Below are positions 31,559-39,910 of a DNA stretch of 64,000 nt, one piece after another. The stretch covers positions 1 through 64,000 of the forward strand of contig NZ_BOSH01000014.1 in the NCBI RefSeq assembly GCF_018403245.1, written 5' to 3'. The notes beneath the pieces were generated by a model. That model saw nothing but the letters and a program-made list of their open reading frames with translations. It was not told the origin of the DNA and did no database searches. This DNA is from Paenibacillus sp. J2TS4 (GTDB taxonomy: Bacteria; Bacillota; Bacilli; Paenibacillales; NBRC-103111). Numbering within the stretch: the first letter of the stretch is position 1; each line of letters starts with the position of its first letter. The position numbers and the translations under genes are program-made.

Positions 31559-32138
31559 TCGACTCATGTCACATTTGCCGGAGATTTACGACGAGATTGC
31601 CGAATTTATGGAAATTACGGATCGCTCGGATGAAGAGCTCGAGCAGCTTTATGCGGCCGTGGTTCGTTGGTTGAACGATCAATTTGTCCTGACTTCTTCC
31701 GAGCGAGCCGTCAAACGGCGGGAGCAGCAATTACGGATCCAGGCCGATCCGACTGCGGAAACGCTGGACTTTCGTAAAAAACGGATCATCAACCGGTATT
31801 CGACCAAGCCACCTTTTACGATCCGATATCTGCAAGAACGAATAGATTATTTGCTGGGCAAAAACAGGGCCTTTGTCCGTGTCGATCCCCAGAACTTTAT
31901 TCTTAATATTACGGCCAGCATCCAGGATGCGGGTGTTTTTAAAGAGATGGAACACACCGTCATGAGCATCAAGCCGGCTAACCTGATCTATCATCAGCAG
32001 ACGGCGGTCAAGGATAAGCTCCAACTGGTCGAGCATATCGCCAAGCATGATATGACGTGGAATTACAAGCTGGATGGAACGTGGAGGCTGGGAGAACAGC
32101 CCTTTGCATCCTTAGGTCCGGAGGTGGTTATTAAATGA
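31551..32138 (+). CDS. xkdU: Baseplate protein, DUF2313/YmfQ family (XkdU-like)
   Basis: A 195-residue protein. The features LMSHLPEIYDEIAEFMEITD near the start and TLDFRKKRIINRYSTKPPFT then IRYLQERIDYLLGKN in the middle fit the DUF2313/YmfQ family encoded after baseplate J, the position of PBSX XkdU. The family is a wedge component connecting baseplate to fibres. It is coupled to both neighbours by overlaps. Confidence 0.88.
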   Translation: MRDRLMSHLPEIYDEIAEFMEITDRSDEELEQLYAAVVRWLNDQFVLTSSERAVKRREQQLRIQADPTAETLDFRKKRIINRYSTKPPFTIRYLQERIDYLLGKNRAFVRVDPQNFILNITASIQDAGVFKEMEHTVMSIKPANLIYHQQTAVKDKLQLVEHIAKHDMTWNYKLDGTWRLGEQPFASLGPEVVIK

Positions 32139-32416
32139 TTACAACCCATTTTTTGAATAAGGTGGCCCGGTTCGCCGATAGCCGAGTAGCCAAAATCGTA
32201 CTGAATGAAACCTATGAAATTACGAAATTTACATTAAAACGGGTAGAGAACAACGAGTTGATCCTGAATTATATGGTTCCGTTTGGCTCGGTAGAAACCA
32301 TTACGCTTATCGAGCTAAAAGAAGCGGATGATCGTACCTTAAGTTCAAATGAGGTCTACGTCCCGGTTACAACGGATACGATCATGATTCAGACCATCGA
32401 GGTCAAGGAGGGATAA
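32135..32416 (+). CDS. Small baseplate/fibre-region protein, unknown
   Basis: A 93-residue beta-rich protein, MITTHFLNKVARFADSRVAK..., ending TDTIMIQTIEVKEG. It lies between the DUF2313 protein and the first fibre in a tightly packed operon and starts inside the end of xkdU. Similar small proteins in prophages are sometimes given enzyme names, which nothing here supports. A role as connector or adaptor for fibres is an inference from position. Confidence 0.7.
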   Translation: MITTHFLNKVARFADSRVAKIVLNETYEITKFTLKRVENNELILNYMVPFGSVETITLIELKEADDRTLSSNEVYVPVTTDTIMIQTIEVKEG

Positions 32417-32417
32417 C

Positions 32418-34073
32418 ATGGCTAAGACCGATTGGACATACGAGGACGTAGTCAAACCGGAGGATTTGAATGAGATTGGGCAGGGGATTAATGTTAATAG
32501 GACGGCTGCCCAAACAGCACAGCAATCGGCGGACGCAGCCCAAACTGCAGCCGAAGCTGCCCAATCAACGGCTGACAGCGCTAATACAGCGATAGCCAGT
32601 CACACCAATGCGACATCCGCTCACGGAGCTACGTCAGCGGCCACGCCTAATCGGATGGCTATGCGGGATTCTGCCGGGCGCATGAAAGCGGCGGCTCCCG
32701 CTGCATCGGACGATGTAGCTAGGAAGGCGGAAGTGGATGCGCATGCCAGTAACAAAAGCAACCCGCATGGTGTTACAGCGGCACAAGTCGGGGCGCTACC
32801 ATTAACTGGCGGAACGATCACGTCTACGTACTCAACGCCGCTTGCTATTAAGACTTCGGGGGTCGGGTATGGGTACATTCCTTTTTATACGGACAAAACA
32901 GACTTAAACAAAAGGACAGCTTATTTTGGTTTTCCAGGCGGGAACGATAACGAAGCCAATATGGCTATCAAAAACGAAGTAAACGGAGGGAATCTTAGCC
33001 TATATACATCTGGGGGTGGTGAGGTATTTATTGGACCACCTGTGAACGCTAGTGGAAATATTACTATAAATAATAGTAGACCTTTAATAAATTTTAAGCC
33101 ATCCAACGATACGGGGACTTCCCATATAGGAGATCTATACCAGGACTCTAAAGGGAATTTCAAATGGGCTGTTGGATACGTTCCGGGATCTGGGAACTTT
33201 ATAGTGTATGACTATGGCAGGAACGTATCAGCAATGACAATAAATCCACAAGGAGAGGTGTATTTTAGCGGAAATAAAGCAGTCACGAACGGAGATTACT
33301 CTAACAAATCAGTAATTCTCATTAATGTGTCAGATTCCGCATGGACAAGGGCAATGTCCTTTGTAAGCCCAAATAAAGACAACATCACCTGGGAGCGAAC
33401 AACAAGCTCCAGCGAAGCATTTAAAGTCTTTAACGATACTGCGAAGCAGATGTTATTTCGGGTACTGGACAGCGGTGCTGTACAAGTGAAGGGAAATCAC
33501 GAGGTCTGGCATGCTGGAAACTTCAACCCCAATTCCAAAGCCAACTACTCCGGGAATAAAGTATATGCATCTGGTGCATGGGCAGGTCTTCGGGCTAATG
33601 CAAGTGCTGGCTCAAATGCGGAAGTCGATTTAGAAGTAAACGGAGTTAGACGCGGACTTATATCTGTAGGTGACGATATCGACATACGAAAATATGCAGC
33701 TAACGGATCAACTATAGAAAGTAGGCTCACTTTAACATCAGACGGCGTGAAGGCGAATAATAGCGATATTTGGACCAACGCCAACAACGCCGCATCTAAA
33801 GCTATGCATGGGTATCAACGTCTTGCGAGTGGCGTTATACTGCAATGGGTTGTCTCTACTCCACCGACTCCGGGACGTAACAAAGTAAATTTTCCGATTG
33901 CATTTCCGAACAGTGTGAGATCGGTAGTAGTTACCCCCAGACTATTCAACGCAGAAATGGGATCGGCAGTTATAACCGATCTAACTAATACTCAGGCCGA
34001 AGTTCACCTAGACTATGCTGGAGGAGCAACTGGGGGCGGTCGGGGTTACACGTTGTTCGCGATTGGTTATTAG
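32418..34073 (+). CDS. Tail fibre protein 1 (receptor-binding)
   Basis: A 551-residue protein. Residues 1-25 (TDWTYEDVVKPEDLNEIGQG) form an N-terminal attachment segment shared with fibre 2. Next come an Ala/Gln-rich coiled coil (about 30-60) and a fibre repeat SNPHGVTAAQVGALPLTGG, followed by a long beta-rich shaft. The C-terminal 100 residues (GYQRLASGVILQWVV, then FPIAFPNSVRSVVVTPRLF) resemble gp53-like fibre tips. It should choose the target strain. Immediately downstream are a probable accessory/chaperone gene and an xkdX-like gene, forming cassette 1. Confidence 0.88.
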   Translation: MAKTDWTYEDVVKPEDLNEIGQGINVNRTAAQTAQQSADAAQTAAEAAQSTADSANTAIASHTNATSAHGATSAATPNRMAMRDSAGRMKAAAPAASDDVARKAEVDAHASNKSNPHGVTAAQVGALPLTGGTITSTYSTPLAIKTSGVGYGYIPFYTDKTDLNKRTAYFGFPGGNDNEANMAIKNEVNGGNLSLYTSGGGEVFIGPPVNASGNITINNSRPLINFKPSNDTGTSHIGDLYQDSKGNFKWAVGYVPGSGNFIVYDYGRNVSAMTINPQGEVYFSGNKAVTNGDYSNKSVILINVSDSAWTRAMSFVSPNKDNITWERTTSSSEAFKVFNDTAKQMLFRVLDSGAVQVKGNHEVWHAGNFNPNSKANYSGNKVYASGAWAGLRANASAGSNAEVDLEVNGVRRGLISVGDDIDIRKYAANGSTIESRLTLTSDGVKANNSDIWTNANNAASKAMHGYQRLASGVILQWVVSTPPTPGRNKVNFPIAFPNSVRSVVVTPRLFNAEMGSAVITDLTNTQAEVHLDYAGGATGGGRGYTLFAIGY

Positions 34074-34085
34074 GAGGGATGAACG

Positions 34086-34490
34086 ATGGATGAAATAATC
34101 AACGAAACAGAATCGAAACCGCCGCAATATTACGCCGATTTTGACGATTTTGGAAATATCGTGGCATTTTACGTTGATGAGATTCACGGCGATAGTATCC
34201 CAGATACTGCGATACCGATCACTTACGGCGAGTGGCAAATGTACTTAACGGATACTTCACGCTATAAACTTGATGGCGATACGATCCGTGAGAAAACACA
34301 AGAGGAAATAGACGAAGAAATAGCAAACCGTCCACCGTCTCCACCAAGGAAGCCTACAGAAACGGAAATCCTAGGGGAGCAGCTTTTTGACACACAGACC
34401 GAACTAATCCAAACCAAGAAGGAAAATGAGACACTAGGAAGGCAATTATTTGATTTGCAGACCGATTTAATGCTGAAAGGGGTGCTGTAG
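34086..34490 (+). CDS. Fibre-associated protein 1 (XkdW-like, probable fibre accessory/chaperone)
   Basis: A 134-residue acidic protein, MDEIINETESKPPQYYADFD..., with a Pro-rich linker (PPSPPRKP). A C-terminal coiled coil carries two LGxQLFDxQT-like heptad blocks and ends LMLKGVL. The position after the fibre gene and the C-terminal ending match the XkdW class. The gene at 37443 has the same position and a similar ending. Exact function is unproven. Confidence 0.7.
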   Translation: MDEIINETESKPPQYYADFDDFGNIVAFYVDEIHGDSIPDTAIPITYGEWQMYLTDTSRYKLDGDTIREKTQEEIDEEIANRPPSPPRKPTETEILGEQLFDTQTELIQTKKENETLGRQLFDLQTDLMLKGVL

Positions 34491-34491
34491 A

Positions 34492-34629
34492 ATGAAAAGT
34501 AAGGATTATGACTGGTGCCTATTAGCCTGGAAGCGTAAATGGACAGATGAGCAGAAGTTGCAGATATGGGTAGATGCTGAAAGGATCAATCAAGCTGAGT
34601 ATGAAGAAATCATTTTAACGCCGAGATAG
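34492..34629 (+). CDS. xkdX: XkdX-like small protein 1
   Basis: A 45-residue protein starting MKSKDYDWCLLAWKRKWTDE and ending EYEEIILTPR. The pattern of a Trp-rich first helix, then a WV..ERI.QAEYEEI block fits XkdX, a short protein of unknown role that follows fibre genes in PBSX. It starts two bases after the preceding stop and ends inside a terminator hairpin. Confidence 0.75.
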   Translation: MKSKDYDWCLLAWKRKWTDEQKLQIWVDAERINQAEYEEIILTPR

Positions 34630-34640
34630 GCGTATTTTTT
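34618..34640 (+). terminator. Terminator between the two fibre cassettes
   Basis: ACGCC-GAGATA-GGCGT is followed by ATTTTTT; it overlaps the end of the first xkdX-like gene. The next 180 bp, up to fibre 2, are strongly AT-rich with no gene. Confidence 0.7.
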
Positions 34641-34820
34641 ATACCCTCACTATCCTAAGTTATTTATATTTGAAATCCATAAATCATCAATCGAGAAAAA
34701 AATTATTTTTATGATGTCCTAAAAGAAAAGCAAGAAAATACAGATGCCCAATTCTATGCCATTTCGTTAACTCGAAATTTTTAATTATCTAACAGCGAAC
34801 CAGTAATGGAGGTGCAAACC

Positions 34821-37427
34821 ATGACCTACCAGTCAAAGACTGATTGGAAATATGATGATATAGTAACTGAGCAGGATTTGAACCGGATAGAAAGTGGGAT
34901 TCAGGAGGCACATACAGAATTAAACAAGTATCCAAGTGTTCCTATAACATTAAACTCTGGCCTGCAAATAATTACCGCTAATCGGGATACTCCTCTTAAG
35001 GTTACAAACATACAAGGCCGAACATTGATTAACTTGTTGGGGCGAGATGGTAATTTTTATAACACAGCTAACTGGTCAAGCTATGCTGGTTCGATAGAGG
35101 CCAACAATAACACTGCTACAATTACGGGTAATGGAACGGCTGTGAATCCACAAATCTGGATTAACCACGTTGGTCCCGCTCCAGCCTTGGGAGATAGGTA
35201 TCTTTTGCGTGCAACAATGAGATCCCGCAGCCCTTTATGTACTAACTTAAGATTATATTTATGGTCCTCAACAACTGAAAAGTTGGGAGAAGGCTATCAA
35301 GCCAACCCCGTTCTCGATAAAGAATATGATATTGGTAGTCTTTTAACAGTAACCCAAGATGTAATTGATAACTGGAATTCCTTGAGTTTTAGGTTGGTTG
35401 CACATTTTGCTACTGCTGAAGATTCTATTAATGAAGCAGTTGACTTTTCTAAAGCTATGTTGATTAAGATTCCATATGCAGATGGCGATTTACCTGTAAG
35501 TGAATTACTTGAAAAGTATCCTTTTGTAGATTGCCTTCAGAACATCAATGCGGTGTATATAGAAGACAAAGGTGGAAACTTACTCCCCCCTTTTATTGAG
35601 TGGGAAGTCTACGGGGCGAAAAGTGAAATTATAGAACCATATTCTGTACGATTAACAACAACAGGTAATGATCAGAAAATACAATATTTCGTTAAAGCAA
35701 TTCCAAAGGAAAAGTATACATTCAGTAGTTCAACCGGTTTTTATGATATAGAAGAATATAGCATTAATCGTAAATGGATAAGAAAAAGACATATAGCAGA
35801 TACGGGTGATTCTGAACTTACTTTTATAGTAAGTGAAGATGCTTACTATATTCGCATATCCTCAACTATCCTTTCGGGCAGCAGCACTAAAACCTATAGT
35901 AACCCAATGCTTACAATTAATTCTGAGCCCCAAACATTCCAGTCGCAGAGAAAATCTTACCTATACCTGCCAACCTGCCAACTGGCAGCCAATTTGGACG
36001 GTTCCGTGGTAGATAGGATGTATTTAGACAACGAAGGTAAGCCAAGGGTAGTGAGGCAGTTTCGGAGGATGGAGTTAACAGGGGGGATGAAATGGTGGAT
36101 AAATAAGGCAAGCGGGAATCTTGTCGATTATAAGGAGGTAGCTCTTGGTATACCTTCTCCGAAACAAGAAAATGTAGGAGTAATAGTAAAATTTAACGGA
36201 AAGATTCTTAATAAGAAACCTGATAATGTTCTACCTGAAGGTCCAGATGTTTGTACAATTTCAACAATATACAATAATGTTTATATAACAATAGCTAACT
36301 CCGACAGTGGGTGGGGACCAGACTACGAGCCGACCCAGGACGAGATTAAAGCTTATTTTTATGGCTGGAAGATGGCTATAGCTGGCGATGTCAGGACAAG
36401 CATTTATAACGGTGAAGGACAGAGATCGTGGATTAAATCAACCATGATTAACAATCCTGCACCACTTGCGAGTGGAGACTATACAGGCGTGCTTCCTACA
36501 AGTCCAGCTGGGACAGATTCCCAAGGGAACTCATATGCCCCTTACCTTCTCCAATATCAACTTGCCGACCCAATAGACGAACCATTGGAGCATGAAGGCA
36601 ATCTGGTGCTCTATGAGGGGGTGAATAAGGTTGAGGTAGGTGCGGGGATTGTGGTTCGGGAGAAGGCGAATGCCGGGGAGGGACTTACAACTTGGGCTAT
36701 AAATAATAAAAATGTTGCTGGTACATTGTTGAAATATAGAACAGATGTTATTAAGAATGTGTATAAGAACGAGATTTACGACAAAACGTGGGTATTGAAT
36801 TATGATCCTATTAACTCTTATGGCAATCAGCTCGCTTACGTTAAAAAGAATTTAGGACTTTACGATCTCTCCGGCGTCTACCAAGTCACTTACCTAGCAC
36901 TAGACACATACAAGATCGGTATAACTCCAACGGAGATCAGCGCCGAATATGCGTATAATTTGAGGGGCACGGTTGATTCGTTGGTAGAGGGGAACAAGAA
37001 TGCTCTGGCCCGGATCACAGTCCTTGAAAATGAAACGGCTATGAAGGAGCAGCCACAATGGATAGCACCTACTTTGCTGAATCGGTGGGTAAACCATTAT
37101 AATACTGCTGATAACAATGCAGGTTACAGAATTAACAGCATTGGCAAAGTAGAAATAGTGGGACTTATATCAGGCGGATTAACGTCTACTGGTACAAGAA
37201 TTTTTAAGCTTCCAGAGGGTTTTCGACCAAAATATAATAAAAACTTTACGGTTTGGTCAAGAGAAACGGAAAACCACCCACCGAAAATAACGAGAATTGT
37301 AGTTTCTGGTACGGAAGCCGGAAGAGGTGCTGGAGATGTTGCGTTTATTTTTGGAGGATCACCAGAATTGACGCCTGCAAACGGTTGGGTTTCTCTGGAT
37401 GGAATAGAATTCCCTGTGAATGACTAG
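34821..37427 (+). CDS. Tail fibre protein 2 (receptor-binding)
   Basis: An 868-residue protein from ATG 34821 (GGAGGTG 6 nt upstream). It begins MTYQSKTDWKYDDIVTEQDL, resembling the attachment segment of fibre 1; after that the two diverge completely. The long middle contains NLLGRDGNFYNTANWSSYAG-type beta/carbohydrate-binding-like stretches. A helical joint (YNLRGTVDSLVEGNKNALAR) precedes a compact C-terminal tip. Its codons are visibly more AT-rich than those of the structural genes, suggesting a separate origin. It heads a second cassette with its own accessory and xkdX-like genes. Confidence 0.8.
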   Translation: MTYQSKTDWKYDDIVTEQDLNRIESGIQEAHTELNKYPSVPITLNSGLQIITANRDTPLKVTNIQGRTLINLLGRDGNFYNTANWSSYAGSIEANNNTATITGNGTAVNPQIWINHVGPAPALGDRYLLRATMRSRSPLCTNLRLYLWSSTTEKLGEGYQANPVLDKEYDIGSLLTVTQDVIDNWNSLSFRLVAHFATAEDSINEAVDFSKAMLIKIPYADGDLPVSELLEKYPFVDCLQNINAVYIEDKGGNLLPPFIEWEVYGAKSEIIEPYSVRLTTTGNDQKIQYFVKAIPKEKYTFSSSTGFYDIEEYSINRKWIRKRHIADTGDSELTFIVSEDAYYIRISSTILSGSSTKTYSNPMLTINSEPQTFQSQRKSYLYLPTCQLAANLDGSVVDRMYLDNEGKPRVVRQFRRMELTGGMKWWINKASGNLVDYKEVALGIPSPKQENVGVIVKFNGKILNKKPDNVLPEGPDVCTISTIYNNVYITIANSDSGWGPDYEPTQDEIKAYFYGWKMAIAGDVRTSIYNGEGQRSWIKSTMINNPAPLASGDYTGVLPTSPAGTDSQGNSYAPYLLQYQLADPIDEPLEHEGNLVLYEGVNKVEVGAGIVVREKANAGEGLTTWAINNKNVAGTLLKYRTDVIKNVYKNEIYDKTWVLNYDPINSYGNQLAYVKKNLGLYDLSGVYQVTYLALDTYKIGITPTEISAEYAYNLRGTVDSLVEGNKNALARITVLENETAMKEQPQWIAPTLLNRWVNHYNTADNNAGYRINSIGKVEIVGLISGGLTSTGTRIFKLPEGFRPKYNKNFTVWSRETENHPPKITRIVVSGTEAGRGAGDVAFIFGGSPELTPANGWVSLDGIEFPVND

Positions 37428-37442
37428 AAAGGAGGCTTAGCC

Positions 37443-37964
37443 TTGAAAGAAGCAATCATAACCGATATAGACGGATATATGAAGGACGTAACGCTTGTTG
37501 CTGATCAGGTAACAGGCGTTTTTCCTATCTTCGGACCTATCGAGCCGGAGGAATATGATCCTGAGCCACAAGTCGCACCTAAAGCTTTCAACGAGGAGCG
37601 GGACGAAGGGACGGCTCCCGATAATAATGTACTGATTGGATATACCGTTGCCGTGCCCGTTCCTCCAGGACTGTATCAACCGCGCTTTGATCTGGAGGCT
37701 TGGCGGGCAGCTCAACTAACTGAACAATCCCCATCGTCTTCCGTTAATCTCACTCAGTTTTGGGTGGAAGGTCTGGCGCAGGAGGAAATCGATGAGCTTC
37801 AGAGTCAGCCTCAATCGCTTGAAACTGTAGATAGACTAGCGCAATTGGAAGCTGCTTTCGCCAGCTTGCTTCAAAATTTCGCGGCTAAGGATGCGGAAAT
37901 AGACGAGTTGAAAAGCCATAACGCCAAGATGCTGCTCGGTCTAGCCAGAAAAGGGATCTTATAG
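37443..37964 (+). CDS. Fibre-associated protein 2 (probable fibre accessory/chaperone)
   Basis: A 173-residue acidic protein starting at TTG 37443 with AAAGGAGG upstream: MKEAIITDIDGYMKDVTLVA... Its first half is beta-rich with many prolines. The C-terminal third is a coiled coil (TVDRLAQLEAAFASLLQNFA) ending LGLARKGIL, similar to the LMLKGVL end of the cassette 1 protein. It should serve fibre 2. Confidence 0.7.
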   Translation: MKEAIITDIDGYMKDVTLVADQVTGVFPIFGPIEPEEYDPEPQVAPKAFNEERDEGTAPDNNVLIGYTVAVPVPPGLYQPRFDLEAWRAAQLTEQSPSSSVNLTQFWVEGLAQEEIDELQSQPQSLETVDRLAQLEAAFASLLQNFAAKDAEIDELKSHNAKMLLGLARKGIL

Positions 37965-37994
37965 AACCAATCTTCAGGAAAGGAGAGTATGCTC

Positions 37995-38192
37995 ATGAAC
38001 TGGTACCCTACTATAAAAGATTATTATGAGGAAGGCCGGTACTCTGCGAATGATCTTAAGGTTTTTCTGCAAGCCAAGTGGATGACGCCGGAGCAATATA
38101 CGCAGATTACCGGGCAGGAACCTCCAACGGCATTTAATAAATCTATATCCTTCTTAAAGCGCGCCTTTTTCCAAAATAAGAATATGTCCTAG
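37995..38192 (+). CDS. XkdX-like small protein 2
   Basis: A 65-residue protein, MNWYPTIKDYYEEGRYSAND, then LKVFLQAKWMTPEQYTQITG. This closely follows the XkdX pattern (aromatic first helix, YT..D.K.FV, I..EQY..ITG). AAAGGAGAG fits ATG 37995 better than the ATG two codons earlier. A basic C-terminal tail (FLKRAFFQNKN) is extra. Confidence 0.85.
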   Translation: MNWYPTIKDYYEEGRYSANDLKVFLQAKWMTPEQYTQITGQEPPTAFNKSISFLKRAFFQNKNMS

Positions 38193-38290
38193 AACGCAGT
38201 ACATCAAAGATCGGAAACTACAGAGAATGGACAAGAGAACAAACAAACCGCTCTACGATTTTCCACTCTTAATAGAAAGCAGGTGAGGTG

Positions 38291-38539
38291 ATGGAATCCG
38301 AAGTCATTAATGCTGCGGCTACTCAGGGGATTTTTGCGATCCTGTTTGTAGCTTTATTTTTTTATGTCATCCGAACTCAGGATAAGCGGGAGCAAAAAAG
38401 TGAGGCCCGGGAAAAGCGGCTTATCGTAGCTTTAGAAAAGGCGCAGACGAATAATCAACAGCTGGCCATTGCCGTTCAGAAGTTGGCTGACGAAGTGGAA
38501 GAGATTAAGGAATATATGCCACGGAGGGAATCGGCTTGA
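38291..38539 (+). CDS. BhlA/UviB-type holin-like protein
   Basis: An 82-residue protein with one N-terminal membrane helix (AAATQGIFAILFVALFFYVI) followed by a charged coiled coil (KREQKSEAREKRLIVALEKA). This is the BhlA/UviB layout found with bacteriocin and prophage lysis genes. ATG 38291 follows AGGTGAGGTG. Its stop overlaps the amidase TTG start by 4 nt. Confidence 0.85.
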   Translation: MESEVINAAATQGIFAILFVALFFYVIRTQDKREQKSEAREKRLIVALEKAQTNNQQLAIAVQKLADEVEEIKEYMPRRESA

Positions 38540-39423
38540 GACAAATCACCTGGAAAGGCAACAACCATACCAACAGCAGCAGCCGAGGGACGCAGGTCCC
38601 TTTTGTTATTGTTAATCATATTTCAGCTGGATCCATGGGCAGCATGGATTCATGGTTTACGAGTCCCAATAACAGAACGTCCTCCGCTCACTTCGGAGTG
38701 GCCAAGGATGGCCGCATTCATCAATATGTTGACATTCGCCGGATGGCCTGGGCCAATGGGATCGGGGCCGCGGATATTGCCAGATCTAACACACCCGTCA
38801 TTCGGGATAACCCCGGAATCAACCCGAACCTGTATTCCGTATCCATTGAACACGAAGGGATGGACGGGGATTTAACCGAGGAACAGTTCCAAGCATCGGT
38901 CTGGCTGCACCGATATATTCAGCAGCAGGTTCAAGAGATCTGGGGCCGTAACTTTGAGCTGAATCCATACCATGTTATAGGACACTTTCAAGTAAATCCG
39001 AAGGGAAAACCGCACTGTCCCGGGCTGAAATTTCCATGGAATCGGTTGTACAAGGCATTGCAGGAGGGAATCACAGGAGAGAAGGGAAAGGAAGGACAAG
39101 ACAGACAAGATGGACATGATGGAAACGCTGGACATGATGGACGTCAATCTCAAGAATCTGAAGGGCCGAATGGACGCGAAGGACTACAGGGGGAGGAGAG
39201 AGATACTTTGAAGCTCGAACATTCCTGGCAGTGGAAAATGCTTGGGGACGCATTGGACGGGCTATACCGGAAGAGCGTCAATGGAGAAACCAACACTCCG
39301 CTTCTTACCGACTACACTTGGGCGCAAAAGGCCTATACCGGCAAGCTTACGCAGTCCGAGCTGGCTTGGTTAAACCTCATCCTTATCGCTCGGCAGCATG
39401 AAATCAAAGTAGGGGAGGTATAA
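38536..39423 (+). CDS. N-acetylmuramoyl-L-alanine amidase (endolysin)
   Basis: The 295-residue protein has an Amidase_2 domain at about residues 15-170: zinc ligands H28 (IVNHISAGS) and the His and Cys of GKPHCPG, and the catalytic-region block SVSIEHEGMDGD. After the domain a short collagen-like Gly-X-Y linker (GEKGKEGQD, GHDGNAGHDG) leads to a C-terminal domain of about 75 residues (LEHSWQWKMLGDALDGLYRK), perhaps for wall binding. It would cut stem peptides from glycan so that particles are released by lysis. The TTG start overlaps the bhlA-like gene. Confidence 0.92.
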   Translation: MRQITWKGNNHTNSSSRGTQVPFVIVNHISAGSMGSMDSWFTSPNNRTSSAHFGVAKDGRIHQYVDIRRMAWANGIGAADIARSNTPVIRDNPGINPNLYSVSIEHEGMDGDLTEEQFQASVWLHRYIQQQVQEIWGRNFELNPYHVIGHFQVNPKGKPHCPGLKFPWNRLYKALQEGITGEKGKEGQDRQDGHDGNAGHDGRQSQESEGPNGREGLQGEERDTLKLEHSWQWKMLGDALDGLYRKSVNGETNTPLLTDYTWAQKAYTGKLTQSELAWLNLILIARQHEIKVGEV

Positions 39424-39425
39424 CG

Positions 39426-39629
39426 ATGCTGGGAAAGAAAAGATGGAGAAATTACGGCTTATGGGCCGCGCTGATCGCTTTAGTTACCGATATTCTGATC
39501 TACGCCGGTTTGATTAGCTTTACACAGGAAGAAGTCGAGTTTGTAACCCAGAGAATATTGGAAATTCTTGTTTTGCTCGGGATTTTAAATAACCCTACCA
39601 GCCCGGCCGGTAAAGGTTTTAATTTGTAG
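39426..39629 (+). CDS. Phi-LC3-type holin
   Basis: The 67-residue protein starts MLGKKRWRNYGLWAALIALV and continues TDILIYAGL, then has a second hydrophobic helix (ILEILVLLGILNNPT) and ends PAGKGFNL. Two helices, the WRN..W start and the GILNNPT ending are typical of the phi-LC3 holin family. It is the last gene of the tail locus, three bases after the amidase. Confidence 0.88.
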   Translation: MLGKKRWRNYGLWAALIALVTDILIYAGLISFTQEEVEFVTQRILEILVLLGILNNPTSPAGKGFNL

Positions 39630-39675
39630 CTTTTTGTATATAGCTTATTTTTTCATTTTTCAGAAAAAAGACCAT

Positions 39676-39838
39676 TTGAAAGTATCCTTTTCTCATGTTA
39701 TGCTTATAAATAAATAAGGGAGCCGGCGGCAACCGGCCCCTGCACAATAGCCGCTTTTTAAGGGCGGGAGGCTTGGTCAAAGCTTACCCGGCAGAAATAG
39801 ACCGAATACCTTTGTGAGAGGGCGGTCTATTTCCTTTT
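39676..39838 (+). ncRNA. Putative antitoxin RNA 1 with promoter
   Basis: TTGAAA (39676-39681) and TATGCT (39699-39704) are 17 bp apart with an extended TGT, giving a start near 39711. The RNA would run to the hairpin GAAATAGACCG/CGGTCTATTTC (39794-39833) plus CTTTT. It would overlap the 3' end of the minus-strand toxin mRNA, the layout of txpA/RatA-type systems. Sequence closely related to 47556-47668. Confidence 0.6.
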
Positions 39839-39910
39839 ATGGAACGACAGTACGGCTATGATCAACAAGCCGAACGTAAGCATCAATGACATCGCCTCGA
39901 ATACTGTCAT
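39827..39910 (-). CDS. Putative type I holin-like toxin 1
   Basis: A 27-residue peptide, MTVFEAMSLMLTFGLLIIAV then LSFHKRK: one membrane helix followed by a basic tail. This matches the putative holin-like toxin family of Firmicutes type I toxin-antitoxin systems. The ATG at 39910 is 8 nt after GGGAGG. That site lies in the hairpin CTCCC-GGAA-GGGAG, which should limit translation. A TATAAT box is at complement 39964-39969. A close relative with the same layout is at 47655-47738. Confidence 0.75.
   Translation of the reverse strand: MTVFEAMSLMLTFGLLIIAVLSFHKRK

Larger units (their letters stand above)
20830..39629. mobile_element. PBSX-type contractile tail locus without capsid genes (putative tailocin)
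   Basis: The run immA, xre, xpf-like, tail terminator, sheath, tube, tail chaperone, tape measure, LysM protein, hub, baseplate set, fibres, holin-like proteins and amidase follows the PBSX xkd order. Terminase, portal, protease, capsid and integrase genes are all absent; the gap between the xpf-like gene and the first tail gene is under 200 bp. Tail genes overlap or abut throughout and key motifs are intact, which argues for selection rather than decay. No flanking att repeat was recognised by eye. The most likely product is a DNA-free contractile particle released by lysis. Confidence 0.8.

Noticed and set aside
32135..32416. Metabolic enzyme (ketopantoate hydroxymethyltransferase-like name) sometimes given to such small phage proteins
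   Set aside because: 93 residues is far too short, no catalytic motif is present and the context is baseplate/fibre.
20830..39629. Intact or simply decaying PBSX-like prophage
   Set aside because: No head, packaging, replication or integration genes, yet the tail genes are intact and tightly coupled; a tailocin fits better.
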